Source of the DNA: Thermoplasmata archaeon
GTDB taxonomy: Archaea; Thermoplasmatota; Thermoplasmata; Lutacidiplasmatales; UBA184
DNA: 11,353 bases
Reading direction: 5' to 3'
Assembly: GCA_030043255.1 (NCBI GenBank)
Contig: JASHYB010000168.1
Coordinates: forward strand, 1 to 11,353
Shown: in pieces, positions 7,401-11,353 of the stretch
Layout of the letters: the number at the start of each line of letters is the position of its first letter
Numbering within the stretch: position 1 is the first letter of the stretch
Program-made: the position numbers and the translations under genes
The notes under the pieces: generated by a model
The model's input: only the letters and a program-made list of their open reading frames with translations
Databases searched by the model: none
What the model was told of the DNA's origin: nothing

Positions 7401-8079
7401 TGAACACCGACCATTTCACCGCGCTGCGTTCCGTCACCAGGTAGTTGCGGATCCCGTTGACGAGCTGGCCGGGGCTCCGGTAGCTCTCCACGTAGCGCCG
7501 GTGGCCGACCGCCTTGACCGTGCGCAGGAACGCGTAGAGCACGACCAGCAGGAAGAACGTGTAGAACGACTGGTAGTCGGCGTAGCCGAACGTCGAGGTG
7601 TTGATGCTGGCGCTGAAGAACGGGTAGACGAGCGCGGCGATCAGCCCGTTGCGCTTGCTGCTGACCTCCCGACCCAGCAGGTAGATCGGGAAGACCTGCA
7701 GCGCGGCCCAGAGCGGCGCCTGGAGGTCGAGGAACCAGGCCCCGGCGTTGACGGCGTTCCCGCCGAAGAACGGGGCGAAGACGATCCCGAGGATCGCGTT
7801 CATCCAGTCGAACAGCGGCTCGCGCGGGTTGATCGACCCGATCGGGAACTTGAGCATCGGGTCGTAGATCAAGTTCGTGTGGGTCTGGATGATGTAGGTC
7901 ATCACCCGGGAGTGGTAGTACGAGTCCGAGCCGCCGGCGTAGGTGTACAGGGCGCCGAACTGCTCGATGATCGGGTAGCTCCAGATCGTGCGCAGCGCGA
8001 ACGCGATCCCGAACGCGAGGAGCAACAGGGCGAGCGTCCAGCCGTGGCGTCGCCACCACTCCACGGTGCGGGTTTCCAT
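1492..8079 (-). CDS. aglB: Giant AglB/STT3 oligosaccharyltransferase with long glycoprotein-like tail (2195 aa)
   Basis: The catalytic subunit of archaeal N-glycosylation, which transfers a lipid-linked glycan to Asn in N-X-S/T outside the membrane. Residues 1-500 hold about 13 membrane helices, with the first metal-binding loop (GGSDSYYH, Asp52), a second (YADYQ, Asp168) and a TVAE loop (367-370, the TIXE/SVSE equivalent). Residues 505-900 are the external catalytic region: WWDYG at 578-582, and TDSRTFPFSGSDTGIFYAP at about 728-746, typical of archaeal AglB. A clean DK motif is not seen; D688..M691...V695 may replace it. Usual AglB proteins are about 850-1000 residues. Here about 1250 more follow: beta-repeat units (905-1900), two NEW3/CARDB-like regions (1911-2137), a membrane helix (2163-2185) and a basic end (RTRRWTRR). 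The ATG at 8079 has GGGGGAG ten bases upstream. The frame is unbroken with uniform composition, so a true fusion is likely. Catalytic identity is firm; the tail's role is unknown. Confidence 0.93.
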   Translation of the reverse strand: METRTVEWWRRHGWTLALLLLAFGIAFALRTIWSYPIIEQFGALYTYAGGSDSYYHSRVMTYIIQTHTNLIYDPMLKFPIGSINPREPLFDWMNAILGIVFAPFFGGNAVNAGAWFLDLQAPLWAALQVFPIYLLGREVSSKRNGLIAALVYPFFSASINTSTFGYADYQSFYTFFLLVVLYAFLRTVKAVGHRRYVESYRSPGQLVNGIRNYLVTERSAVKWSVFTGVALGAFALSWQGYTYAIIVIAFTALIAMLIERIRHVDSFGMYISTWIIGLVAFPMAAPYYIVQHEIRVFLELPIILFFGTLLLLLPFLLLRDVPWVFSIPALLAVVGVGVLALRFLAPTLFTAAITGDGYFVKNLIYSTVAEAQAPSIDQLVVGYGIVTFFLAFAGLALFGYQLVRQRYKRYLIAFLIFAVISIYLPISAEKFFLVAAPAFALLSAEAIHRLLDVGGYPQLRRAVASLTDRTGSLGAFRRSFKARHVLVLALAVGILLPNIWISIDAGIPSNTKDNFATQINDTIPAWLKLNSSAPADNYLGAAGSGMDTPNQYDSAGYNWLATQDTGVPEPDRPALIAWWDYGFQTIDQGEHPSVADNFQNGIDPAGQFLLSQNESLAIGILATTLLQGVIQSTHNPTLPTALNQLLTVDGVNVTQLHTLLDDEGMDYQLVVANPDKYLPVDPSTITDDNAMYLAVSYYLADHFTLNGVSRIYDTIESYTGWSIRYAMTDSRTFPFSGSDTGIFYAPADLTGRVISSEGIPTSFFNVTILGSDGTTYPLGPLPAGVTAAEYNINYSAPFYNTMLYHIYIGYNGTDAGQSGGIPGLTGAAEGDPIEPGWMLQHFEVQYETAYYCPGVVNASSSSSCFVATNKANAIAQQAAGKATANLSAIRYFEGGESILTYYAGQTLYGTVALPDGAPVPGVRVTVYDGWGIPHMTNITNANGSFSLVLPPGNDTLNISSGTFDALNQSDANLIRSVKIDVPDAIGYDPNAPSMVRTFTVGNTSLSGVVYWNVSKNSTYTPSVDPAVRGATVQLTDPYGVGSISAVTDPSGTYVLNSVPPGVYNFTVLYGGRNYSEGSRNLTSGAGTTVNLGLSPGSVNGTVSEAGGVPYPDASVSLTNSSGLIASATSSATGAFSFPAVAPGAYTVSAVGLDPDLTSDHVLVEIAKPGGTASANLTVEERGIVQVQVQAGGHLLPNASVTLTPLVSFAGSTNSGTAAVLAAATNATLGTTNAAGVVSIGVPVGLYTMTARARVNGNLYIATAPVNVSGPSATPALIATLQPVQTVQVNGVANVSSTAPFAVIASSASGAQTFAWGVANGTLGTATLALPTGRYSFLALYGGTTSGATVTGGIVNANVSGPVTVAVPMGPTIVAKLTVGTPLGGGHTYVAPNATIGVSAGTNGPMLRQVTGASGSVWLVLPAQAPLSSGGYCLSGQALGFAPNTTCGISGPTLANLTTFGLQVRPIAVTLQVLGLPSGTTVTVNFTAQTLGGKNVTLTGEGPFALQLPPGTYGVGARAVLDGGAKIYLPSSVLSTTLPLGATNSNLTLIVVPQINASGRLTLPAGLKPGNVTVALVSPLLNVTVNGTNFTKSFRATPTNYTATVSASYNGINYVNISRVTLYPNGTVLPRLVLNQAGVAATFALKKPSGANLSVNASVTLVTSGGLVLQETATDGVVNASLPPGTYRVYTNLTVATVGPNGTYFVDWTTGLGAVCPISASVPSCSVTLSGTVATVSLRGQLVPSGSTVPVAGTLTLVGPYPSTNVTTIAAPNGTFSATVLPGAYYGYAASTSGAVLAGFGRLLALPSARLNITITLLAGWSATFRLSVANPSNTSAASANLSVRDAFGDLVRVPGVSTGSSVTLALPIGNYTYNATGAGKLNGVAGTAQATGSLAISSGNVIENVALSVPISANVTASVVGPDNATVGVGGTASFALTFRNTGNVPIKVHPVGSPSTWRFNFTFSNVSLAIGQSFSGEVRITVPNGTATNHPGVAIVFELANGTTAGTLEPAPTIKVVPYYGLEIGTTSSNPPEVGSANAVLPFYVLDSGNTFETVLLSVVSANRLASYGWTTHWLVSNATVSSPYVNLSAGENVTVALNVTATTAAPVPPGTVTVQLSVVNSSGAITRSLNLLFPTPSVRPSPGSLYVTGTSVTSGPPAIPVWFVPLVSFVPALALIVGVLTYRWWRTRRWTRR
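1669..2349 (-). other. Two NEW3/CARDB-like regions before the AglB C-terminal anchor
   Basis: Residues 1911-2137 of the AglB protein form two regions of about 100-115 residues. The first contains FRNTGNVPIKV and a later SGEVRITVP. The second contains VLDSGNTFETVLLSV and GENVTVALNVT. This pattern (a nontruncated beta strand, then N/S-T-G-N, later a VTV strand) resembles the NEW3/CARDB-type cell-adhesion-like beta-sandwich found in surface proteins. They lie just outside the second membrane anchor and carry 12 sequons. The domain assignment is by eye. Confidence 0.45.
2380..5367 (-). repeat. About eleven ~90-residue beta-sandwich units in the AglB tail
   Basis: Residues 905-1900 show a recurring strand-turn signature, (L/V)PxGxY, or a close variant, at about residues 949, 1058, 1140, 1241, 1329, 1420, 1507, 1596, 1681, 1779 and 1866. 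The spacings are 82-109 residues. Examples are VPPGVYNF, LPTGRYSF, LPPGTYRV and LPIGNYTY. The units at 1420 and 1596 are degenerate. The first units also show the PVPGVRVTVYD and NANGSFSLVLPPG elements of CarboxypepD-reg/transthyretin-like domains. The units have diverged, with no near-identical DNA repeats visible. The array is poor in charged residues and rich in Ala, Gly, Ser, Thr, Val and Asn, as in surface stalks. Confidence 0.6.
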
Positions 8080-8085
8080 GCACGA

Positions 8086-8105
8086 CCGGCTCCCCCGGGG
8101 GCCGG
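8086..8105 (-). promoter_or_regulatory. aglB: aglB ribosome binding site within a possible leader hairpin
   Basis: On the minus strand GGGGGAG (8096 to 8090) lies ten bases before the aglB ATG and can pair with the 16S anti-Shine-Dalgarno end. It is flanked by CCGGC (8105 to 8101) and GCCGG (8090 to 8086), which can form a five-pair stem with the GGGGGA in the loop, opposite a run of C. That arrangement could limit ribosome access. In DNA this rich in G and C, such pairing may be chance. Confidence 0.45.
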
Positions 8106-8128
8106 CGGCGCGCGAGACCGAGGACGGG

Positions 8129-8135
8129 TATATAT
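8129..8135 (-). promoter_or_regulatory. TATA box for the aglB operon
   Basis: ATATATA on the minus strand is the only AT-rich patch in the 121-base gap between the DUF35 gene and aglB. Its centre lies about 53 bases upstream of the aglB ATG. Archaeal initiation about 25 bases downstream would give a leader of roughly 27 bases, which still includes the GGGGGAG ribosome binding site. It is the likely promoter for aglB and the coupled 285-residue gene. Confidence 0.65.
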
Positions 8136-8174
8136 GGACGCGCTCAGCGACAGGCGCCGGCGGGCCCGGACGGT

Positions 8175-8192
8175 GTCCGGAACCGCCCGGAC
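8175..8192 (-). other. Short inverted repeat after the DUF35 gene
   Basis: GTCCGG and CCGGAC form a perfect six-pair stem with a six-base loop, beginning 8 bases past the DUF35 stop codon. It could mark the 3' end of the leuDB-thiolase-DUF35 transcript. It has no following T run on the minus strand, so it does not resemble an archaeal intrinsic terminator. Confidence 0.25.
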
Positions 8193-8200
8193 CGGCCCGT

Positions 8201-8728
8201 TCAGGCCGCCGGGGGGCCCGGGGCCCGGAACCGGTAGAAGACCCGGTCGTCGCCCGTGCGGTAGACCTCGAGCGCGACGGAGTCGCCGACGCGCAGCTCC
8301 GTCCAGGGTCGTCCGACCACGCGCCCGAACAGCCGCAGCGCCAGGCCGTCCAGGTCGACCAGCCCGACGGCGAACGGCACCTCCGCCTCCATACCGAGCG
8401 GGGCCCCGCCCAGGACCGCGCTGAACGCGTACAGATGCCCGGTCTCGGGCAGGTCGACCCAGTCCAGCTCCCCCTGGTGGCACTTCGGGCACACCAGGCG
8501 GGGAGGCCAGGCCAGGGCCCCGTCCCTCGGGCAGCGGGTCGTCGAGAGCTTGCCCTCGCGCAGGCGGGCGAAGAAGCGGCCGAGCCGGGTCTCCCCCTCC
8601 GCTTCTCGCGGGAGGAAGTCGAGGAGCAGCGGGGTCGCCTCCGCCGGCGCGGCGGTCTCCGGAGCCGGGGTCGCCGCCGGGCCCTCCAGGACCGTCCGCG
8701 GACGCTTGGTCCTCGGGGCGCCGCTCAT
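8201..8728 (-). CDS. DUF35 zinc-ribbon/OB-fold protein (thiolase partner)
   Basis: A 175-residue protein. Residues 1-35 form a Pro/Ala/Thr-rich leader. A helical stretch (DFLPREAEGETRLGRFFARL, about 37-56) precedes a zinc-ribbon region with Cys66, Cys80 and Cys83 around a WPPR element, then an OB-fold (about 95-170). In archaea DUF35 proteins bind thiolase, and often HMG-CoA synthase, and help channel acetoacetyl-CoA in the mevalonate pathway. The fourth expected zinc ligand is Asp69 (CPRD) rather than Cys, so the ribbon may bind metal differently or have lost it. Its ATG overlaps the thiolase stop as ATGA, which fixes the start and supports a complex with that thiolase. Whether the pair serves mevalonate synthesis or another acyl-CoA condensation is not decided by the sequence. 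Confidence 0.88.
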   Translation of the reverse strand: MSGAPRTKRPRTVLEGPAATPAPETAAPAEATPLLLDFLPREAEGETRLGRFFARLREGKLSTTRCPRDGALAWPPRLVCPKCHQGELDWVDLPETGHLYAFSAVLGGAPLGMEAEVPFAVGLVDLDGLALRLFGRVVGRPWTELRVGDSVALEVYRTGDDRVFYRFRAPGPPAA

Positions 8729-9909
8729 CCGGCCTCCCCCCGCTGGTAGACCATCACCGAGTGGACGTTGGCGCTGCCCGACAGGTTGTGCACGAGCGCC
8801 CAGCCCGGGTCCGGCACCTGCCGCGAGGACGGCACCTTGCTGGCGAACTGCTCGTAGACCTCGACGGCCTGGGCGATCCCGGTGGCCCCCAGCGGGTGGC
8901 CGCAGCCGAGCAGCCCGCCCCGGGTGTTCGTCGGCAGCCGGCCGCCGAGCTCGGCGTTCCCCTCGGCCGCCCAGCGGCCGCCGCCGCCCGGCGGGCAGAG
9001 CCCGAGCGACTCGTACTCGATCAGCTCGGAGATCGTGAAGCAGTCGTGGACCTCGGCGAAGTCGAGCGCGTCCAGGCCGATCCCGGCCCGGGCGAGCGCC
9101 TCGCGGGCGGTGTGCTTGAGCCCGGTCCACTCGGTGAGCGAGCCGGCGTTCGCGAGATTGTGGAAGTCGGAGTACTGGCTGGTGCCCCGGACCCAGGCGA
9201 CCGGCCCCGCGAAGCGGCGCAGGTGCTCCTCGGAGGCAAGGACGACCGCCGCCGCGCCGTCGGTCATGGAGGAGCAGTCCCCGAGCCGCAGCGGCGGGGC
9301 GACCATCGGCAGGCCGAGCAGCTTCTCCCGCGAGAAGGTCTTGCGGTAGAACTGGGCGTGCGGGTTGGCGTTCGCGAACCGGTGGTTCTTCTCCGAGACG
9401 ACGGCGAGCTGCTCGGGCGTGGTGCCGTACTCGAGCATGTGGCGCTGGGCGACCATCGCGAAGAACGGGGGCGCGGTCGCGCCGGACGGACCGTCCCAGG
9501 GACGGTCCATGACGCAGGCCATCGAGCTGTTCGCCTCGGCCATCGAGGGCAGGTTCATCTTCTCGACCCCGACCGCGACCGCGATGTCGGACAGGCCGGA
9601 GGCGATCGCGGCGTACGCCGAACGGATCGCCGACTGGCCGGAGGCGCAGGCCAGCTCGTTGCGCTGGAGCAGCCGGGTCGGACGGAGCCCCATCTGCTCG
9701 GCGGCGAGCGGGGCGACGTGGGACTGGAAGGCGAACCGCTCGGGCATCGCGGCGCCGACGAACAGCGAGTCGACCTCCTCGCTGCGCAGCGAGGGGACGG
9801 CCCGGAACAGCGCCTCGCCGACCTCCTGGGCGAGCTCCGGCCAGGTCAGCGGTCGGACCCCGAAGTCGGTGCAGGCCCCGCCGACGACGGCGACGGCGCG
9901 CCCGGTCAT
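8725..9909 (-). CDS. SCP2-type thiolase (acetyl-CoA C-acetyltransferase family)
   Basis: A 394-residue cytoplasmic thiolase of the archaeal/SCP-x subgroup. It would condense two acetyl-CoA to acetoacetyl-CoA, or cleave a 3-ketoacyl-CoA. The nucleophile is Cys88 in NELACASGQSAIRS. Other active-site blocks are VHDCFTISELIEYE (287-300, His288 and Cys290) and CGHPLGATG (336-344, His338). The length matches the family. Preceding the last motif, NTRGGLLG replaces the NPSGG-type sequence usual in thiolases that sit with HMG-CoA synthase. This hints at a different subgroup and possibly a different acyl chain. The ATG at 9909 overlaps the leuB stop (ATGA), and the stop overlaps the DUF35 start (ATGA). 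The family is certain; the substrate is not. Confidence 0.9.
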   Translation of the reverse strand: MTGRAVAVVGGACTDFGVRPLTWPELAQEVGEALFRAVPSLRSEEVDSLFVGAAMPERFAFQSHVAPLAAEQMGLRPTRLLQRNELACASGQSAIRSAYAAIASGLSDIAVAVGVEKMNLPSMAEANSSMACVMDRPWDGPSGATAPPFFAMVAQRHMLEYGTTPEQLAVVSEKNHRFANANPHAQFYRKTFSREKLLGLPMVAPPLRLGDCSSMTDGAAAVVLASEEHLRRFAGPVAWVRGTSQYSDFHNLANAGSLTEWTGLKHTAREALARAGIGLDALDFAEVHDCFTISELIEYESLGLCPPGGGGRWAAEGNAELGGRLPTNTRGGLLGCGHPLGATGIAQAVEVYEQFASKVPSSRQVPDPGWALVHNLSGSANVHSVMVYQRGEAG

Positions 9910-11042
9910 GCCGCCTCCTGGCGGATCGCCTCGGCGACCCGGTCGCCGGCCTCGCGGGTCGTGGCCGACCCGCCCTGGTCGTAGGTCCGCGCGCTCCGCG
10001 AGGCGAGGGTGCGGGCGACCGCCGCTTCGAGCCGGTCCGCCTGGTGCCCGAGGCGCCGGTCGTCGTGGCGGGCCGCGAGCCAGCGGAGCATCTGCTCCAG
10101 CGCGAGGAAGGTGGCGAACGGGTTGACCTGGTCCTTGCCGGCGTGCTTTGGCGAGCTGCCGTGCACCGGCTCGAACATCGCGTGCTCGGCGCCGACGTTG
10201 GCGCCGGAGGCGAACCCCATGCCGCCCTGCAGGACGGCGGCCAGGTCGGTGATGATGTCCCCCATCATGTTCGGGGCGACCGCGACGTTGTAGTGCTCGG
10301 GGTTGCGGACCAGCCACTGCGTGAAGGCGTCCACGTACGCGTAGTCCCGCTCGATCTCCGGGTATTCGGCGGCGCCGATCCGGTCGAAGGTCTCGCGGAA
10401 GAACCGGCAGCCCTCGAGCACGTTCGACTTGTCGACGCAGGTGACCCGGCGCACCCCGTCGGCGGGGGCGCCGCGCCCGCGGGCGCGCGCGAGGTCGAAG
10501 GCGAAGCGGACGATCCGCTCGGTGCCCTTGCGGGTGATCACGCGGGTATCGATCGCCACCTCCGTCTGGCCGCCCCGACGCAGGCGGCCCCGGGCCGGGG
10601 TGTACATGTCCTCGGTGTTCTCGCGCACGATCACCAGGTCGACGTTCTTCGGCTCCCAGACCTCCCGGAAGCCGCCGCTGATCCGGTGCGTCACGCCGGG
10701 GTAGAGCTTGCAGGGCCGCACGTTGGCGAACAGGTCGAGCCCCTCGCGCAGGCCGAGCACCAGCGCCCGCCCCGCGAGGTCGCCGTTCGGTAGCGTCGCG
10801 CCCGGCCAGCCGACCGCCCCGACGACGATCGCGTCGGCCGATCGCGCCGCCGCCTCCGCCTCGGGCTCCCACTCCCGCCCGCGGGCCAGGTAGTACTGGC
10901 CGCCGCCCGGGTACTCGGTCACGCGCCAGGGGGCCGGGCCGCCTTCGCCGAGCGCCGCGAGGACCTTCAGGCCCTCCCGGATCACCTCGGGACCGGTCCC
11001 GTCCCCGGCGAAGACGGCGACGGCGTAGCCGGCGTCCTTCAT
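9906..11042 (-). CDS. leuB: 3-isopropylmalate/3-methylmalate-type dehydrogenase
   Basis: A 378-residue NAD-dependent decarboxylating beta-hydroxyacid dehydrogenase. The expected active-site residues occur at family spacing: Arg99 and Arg109 (LREGLDLFANVRP), Arg140 and Tyr147 (VRENTEDMY), Lys205 (DKSNV), Asp238 (VDAF), and Asp262 and Asp266 (GDIITD). GDGTGPEV lies near the N-terminus, and EPVHGSSPKHAGK (291-303) forms the nucleotide-binding region. With the isomerase subunit directly upstream, the leucine pathway is the best reading: 3-isopropylmalate to 2-oxoisocaproate. The citramalate route to isoleucine (3-methylmalate) uses the same kind of enzyme. NMMGDIITD and HGSSPK differ from classical LeuB (NLFGDILSD, HGSAPD), so isocitrate-, homoisocitrate- or tartrate-like activity is not excluded. 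The ATG at 11042 overlaps the preceding stop by ATGA. Confidence 0.85.
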   Translation of the reverse strand: MKDAGYAVAVFAGDGTGPEVIREGLKVLAALGEGGPAPWRVTEYPGGGQYYLARGREWEPEAEAAARSADAIVVGAVGWPGATLPNGDLAGRALVLGLREGLDLFANVRPCKLYPGVTHRISGGFREVWEPKNVDLVIVRENTEDMYTPARGRLRRGGQTEVAIDTRVITRKGTERIVRFAFDLARARGRGAPADGVRRVTCVDKSNVLEGCRFFRETFDRIGAAEYPEIERDYAYVDAFTQWLVRNPEHYNVAVAPNMMGDIITDLAAVLQGGMGFASGANVGAEHAMFEPVHGSSPKHAGKDQVNPFATFLALEQMLRWLAARHDDRRLGHQADRLEAAVARTLASRSARTYDQGGSATTREAGDRVAEAIRQEAA

Positions 11043-11353
11043 CGGGCCGCCGGTCCGGGCGCGGTCGCGCGGGCGGCCAGCTCCCTGCGCACCTTCTCGA
11101 CCAGGCCGCCGGCCTCGAGGAGCTCCAGCAGGTGGCGGGGGATCGGCGGGAACGGGACGGAGGCCCCGGTGGTCAGGTTCGTCACCCGGCCGTGCTCGAG
11201 GTCGACGCGGCCGACCTCACCGGTCGCGAAGATCGCCCGCACCCCGGGCGCCTCGATCGCCGGGATGCCGAGGTTGATCGCGTTGCGGAAGAAGATCCGG
11301 GCGAACGAGTCGGCGACGACCGCCCCGACGCCGATCGCCCGCATCGCCTGGGG
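11039..11353 (-). CDS. leuD: 3-isopropylmalate dehydratase small subunit, C-terminal part
   Basis: Partial: the last 104 residues are present and the N-terminus lies beyond the right edge. The reading frame enters at the edge as PQA-MRAIG, so the internal Met is not the start. ADSFARIFFRNAINLGIPAI is the conserved core of the aconitase-family swivel domain. It is followed by GEVGRVDLEHGRVTNLTTG and LLELLEAGGLVEKV, as in archaeal LeuD (about 160-170 residues in full). With a large subunit it isomerises 2- to 3-isopropylmalate, or citramalate in the isoleucine branch. The substrate-selecting loop lies in the missing part, so a homoaconitase-type role cannot be ruled out. Its stop overlaps the leuB start by ATGA, which implies coupled translation. 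Confidence 0.9.
   Translation of the reverse strand, partial: PQAMRAIGVGAVVADSFARIFFRNAINLGIPAIEAPGVRAIFATGEVGRVDLEHGRVTNLTTGASVPFPPIPRHLLELLEAGGLVEKVRRELAARATAPGPAAR

Noticed and set aside
6665..8083. A 472-codon minus-strand frame beginning with GTG just before the aglB start
   Set aside because: It overlaps the membrane half of AglB in another frame and gives an Arg/Pro/Ala-rich product, whereas the aglB frame gives clear membrane helices and catalytic motifs.
6964..8424. A 486-codon plus-strand frame spanning the aglB promoter
   Set aside because: It crosses the intergenic gap and two genes antisense, and its product is a low-complexity Glu/Arg/Asp shadow.
1..11353. CRISPR arrays, insertion sequences, rRNA or tRNA genes, and T-rich terminators
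   Set aside because: No direct repeats with spacers, transposase reading frames, tRNA-like cloverleafs or minus-strand T runs were seen on either strand.

Overview
The window is a GC-rich stretch from an archaeon. The evidence is an archaeal-type elongation factor 1-beta beside a four-CxxC zinc-ribbon protein, an AglB-type oligosaccharyltransferase, a thiolase paired with a DUF35 OB-fold protein, and TATA-like boxes of the TTTATATA/ATATATA type. Very high GC, the leuDB-thiolase-DUF35 arrangement and a glycoprotein-rich surface suggest a high-GC Thermoplasmatota lineage; that placement is inference. Every gene I can support lies on the minus strand, so transcription runs from high to low coordinates.

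Right end (11353 to 8201): a chain of four genes, each overlapping the next by the 4-base ATGA junction. They are the C-terminal part of an isopropylmalate-isomerase small subunit (leuD), an isopropylmalate/3-methylmalate-type dehydrogenase (leuB), an SCP2-type thiolase, and a DUF35 zinc-ribbon/OB-fold protein. The HMG-CoA synthase that usually accompanies the archaeal thiolase/DUF35 pair is absent; leucine-pathway genes stand in its place.

Middle (8200 to 638): a 121-base gap carries a small hairpin, a TATA-like box and a ribosome binding site. It precedes a 2195-residue AglB (6.6 kb). The first ~900 residues are a recognisable multi-spanning catalytic unit with WWDYG. The other ~1300 residues are an extracytoplasmic tail of about eleven ~90-residue transthyretin/CarboxypepD-reg-like units and two NEW3/CARDB-like regions, ending in a second membrane anchor. 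By hand count the tail holds 57 N-X-S/T sequons, so the enzyme carries a very large potential substrate for itself. A 285-residue secreted, C-terminally anchored protein with 12 sequons follows through an ATGA overlap. It is either a dedicated glycoprotein substrate or an accessory subunit.

Left end (691 to 1): a TTTATATA box inside the 3' end of the 285-residue gene probably drives an information-processing operon. It comprises a 58-residue HVO_2753-like zinc-ribbon protein, aEF-1-beta, and the start of a YdjM/DUF457-type membrane metal-dependent hydrolase that runs off the window.

The most unusual item is the giant AglB with its sequon-packed repeat tail, coupled to a similar small glycoprotein. 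I see no mobile element, CRISPR array, rRNA or tRNA.
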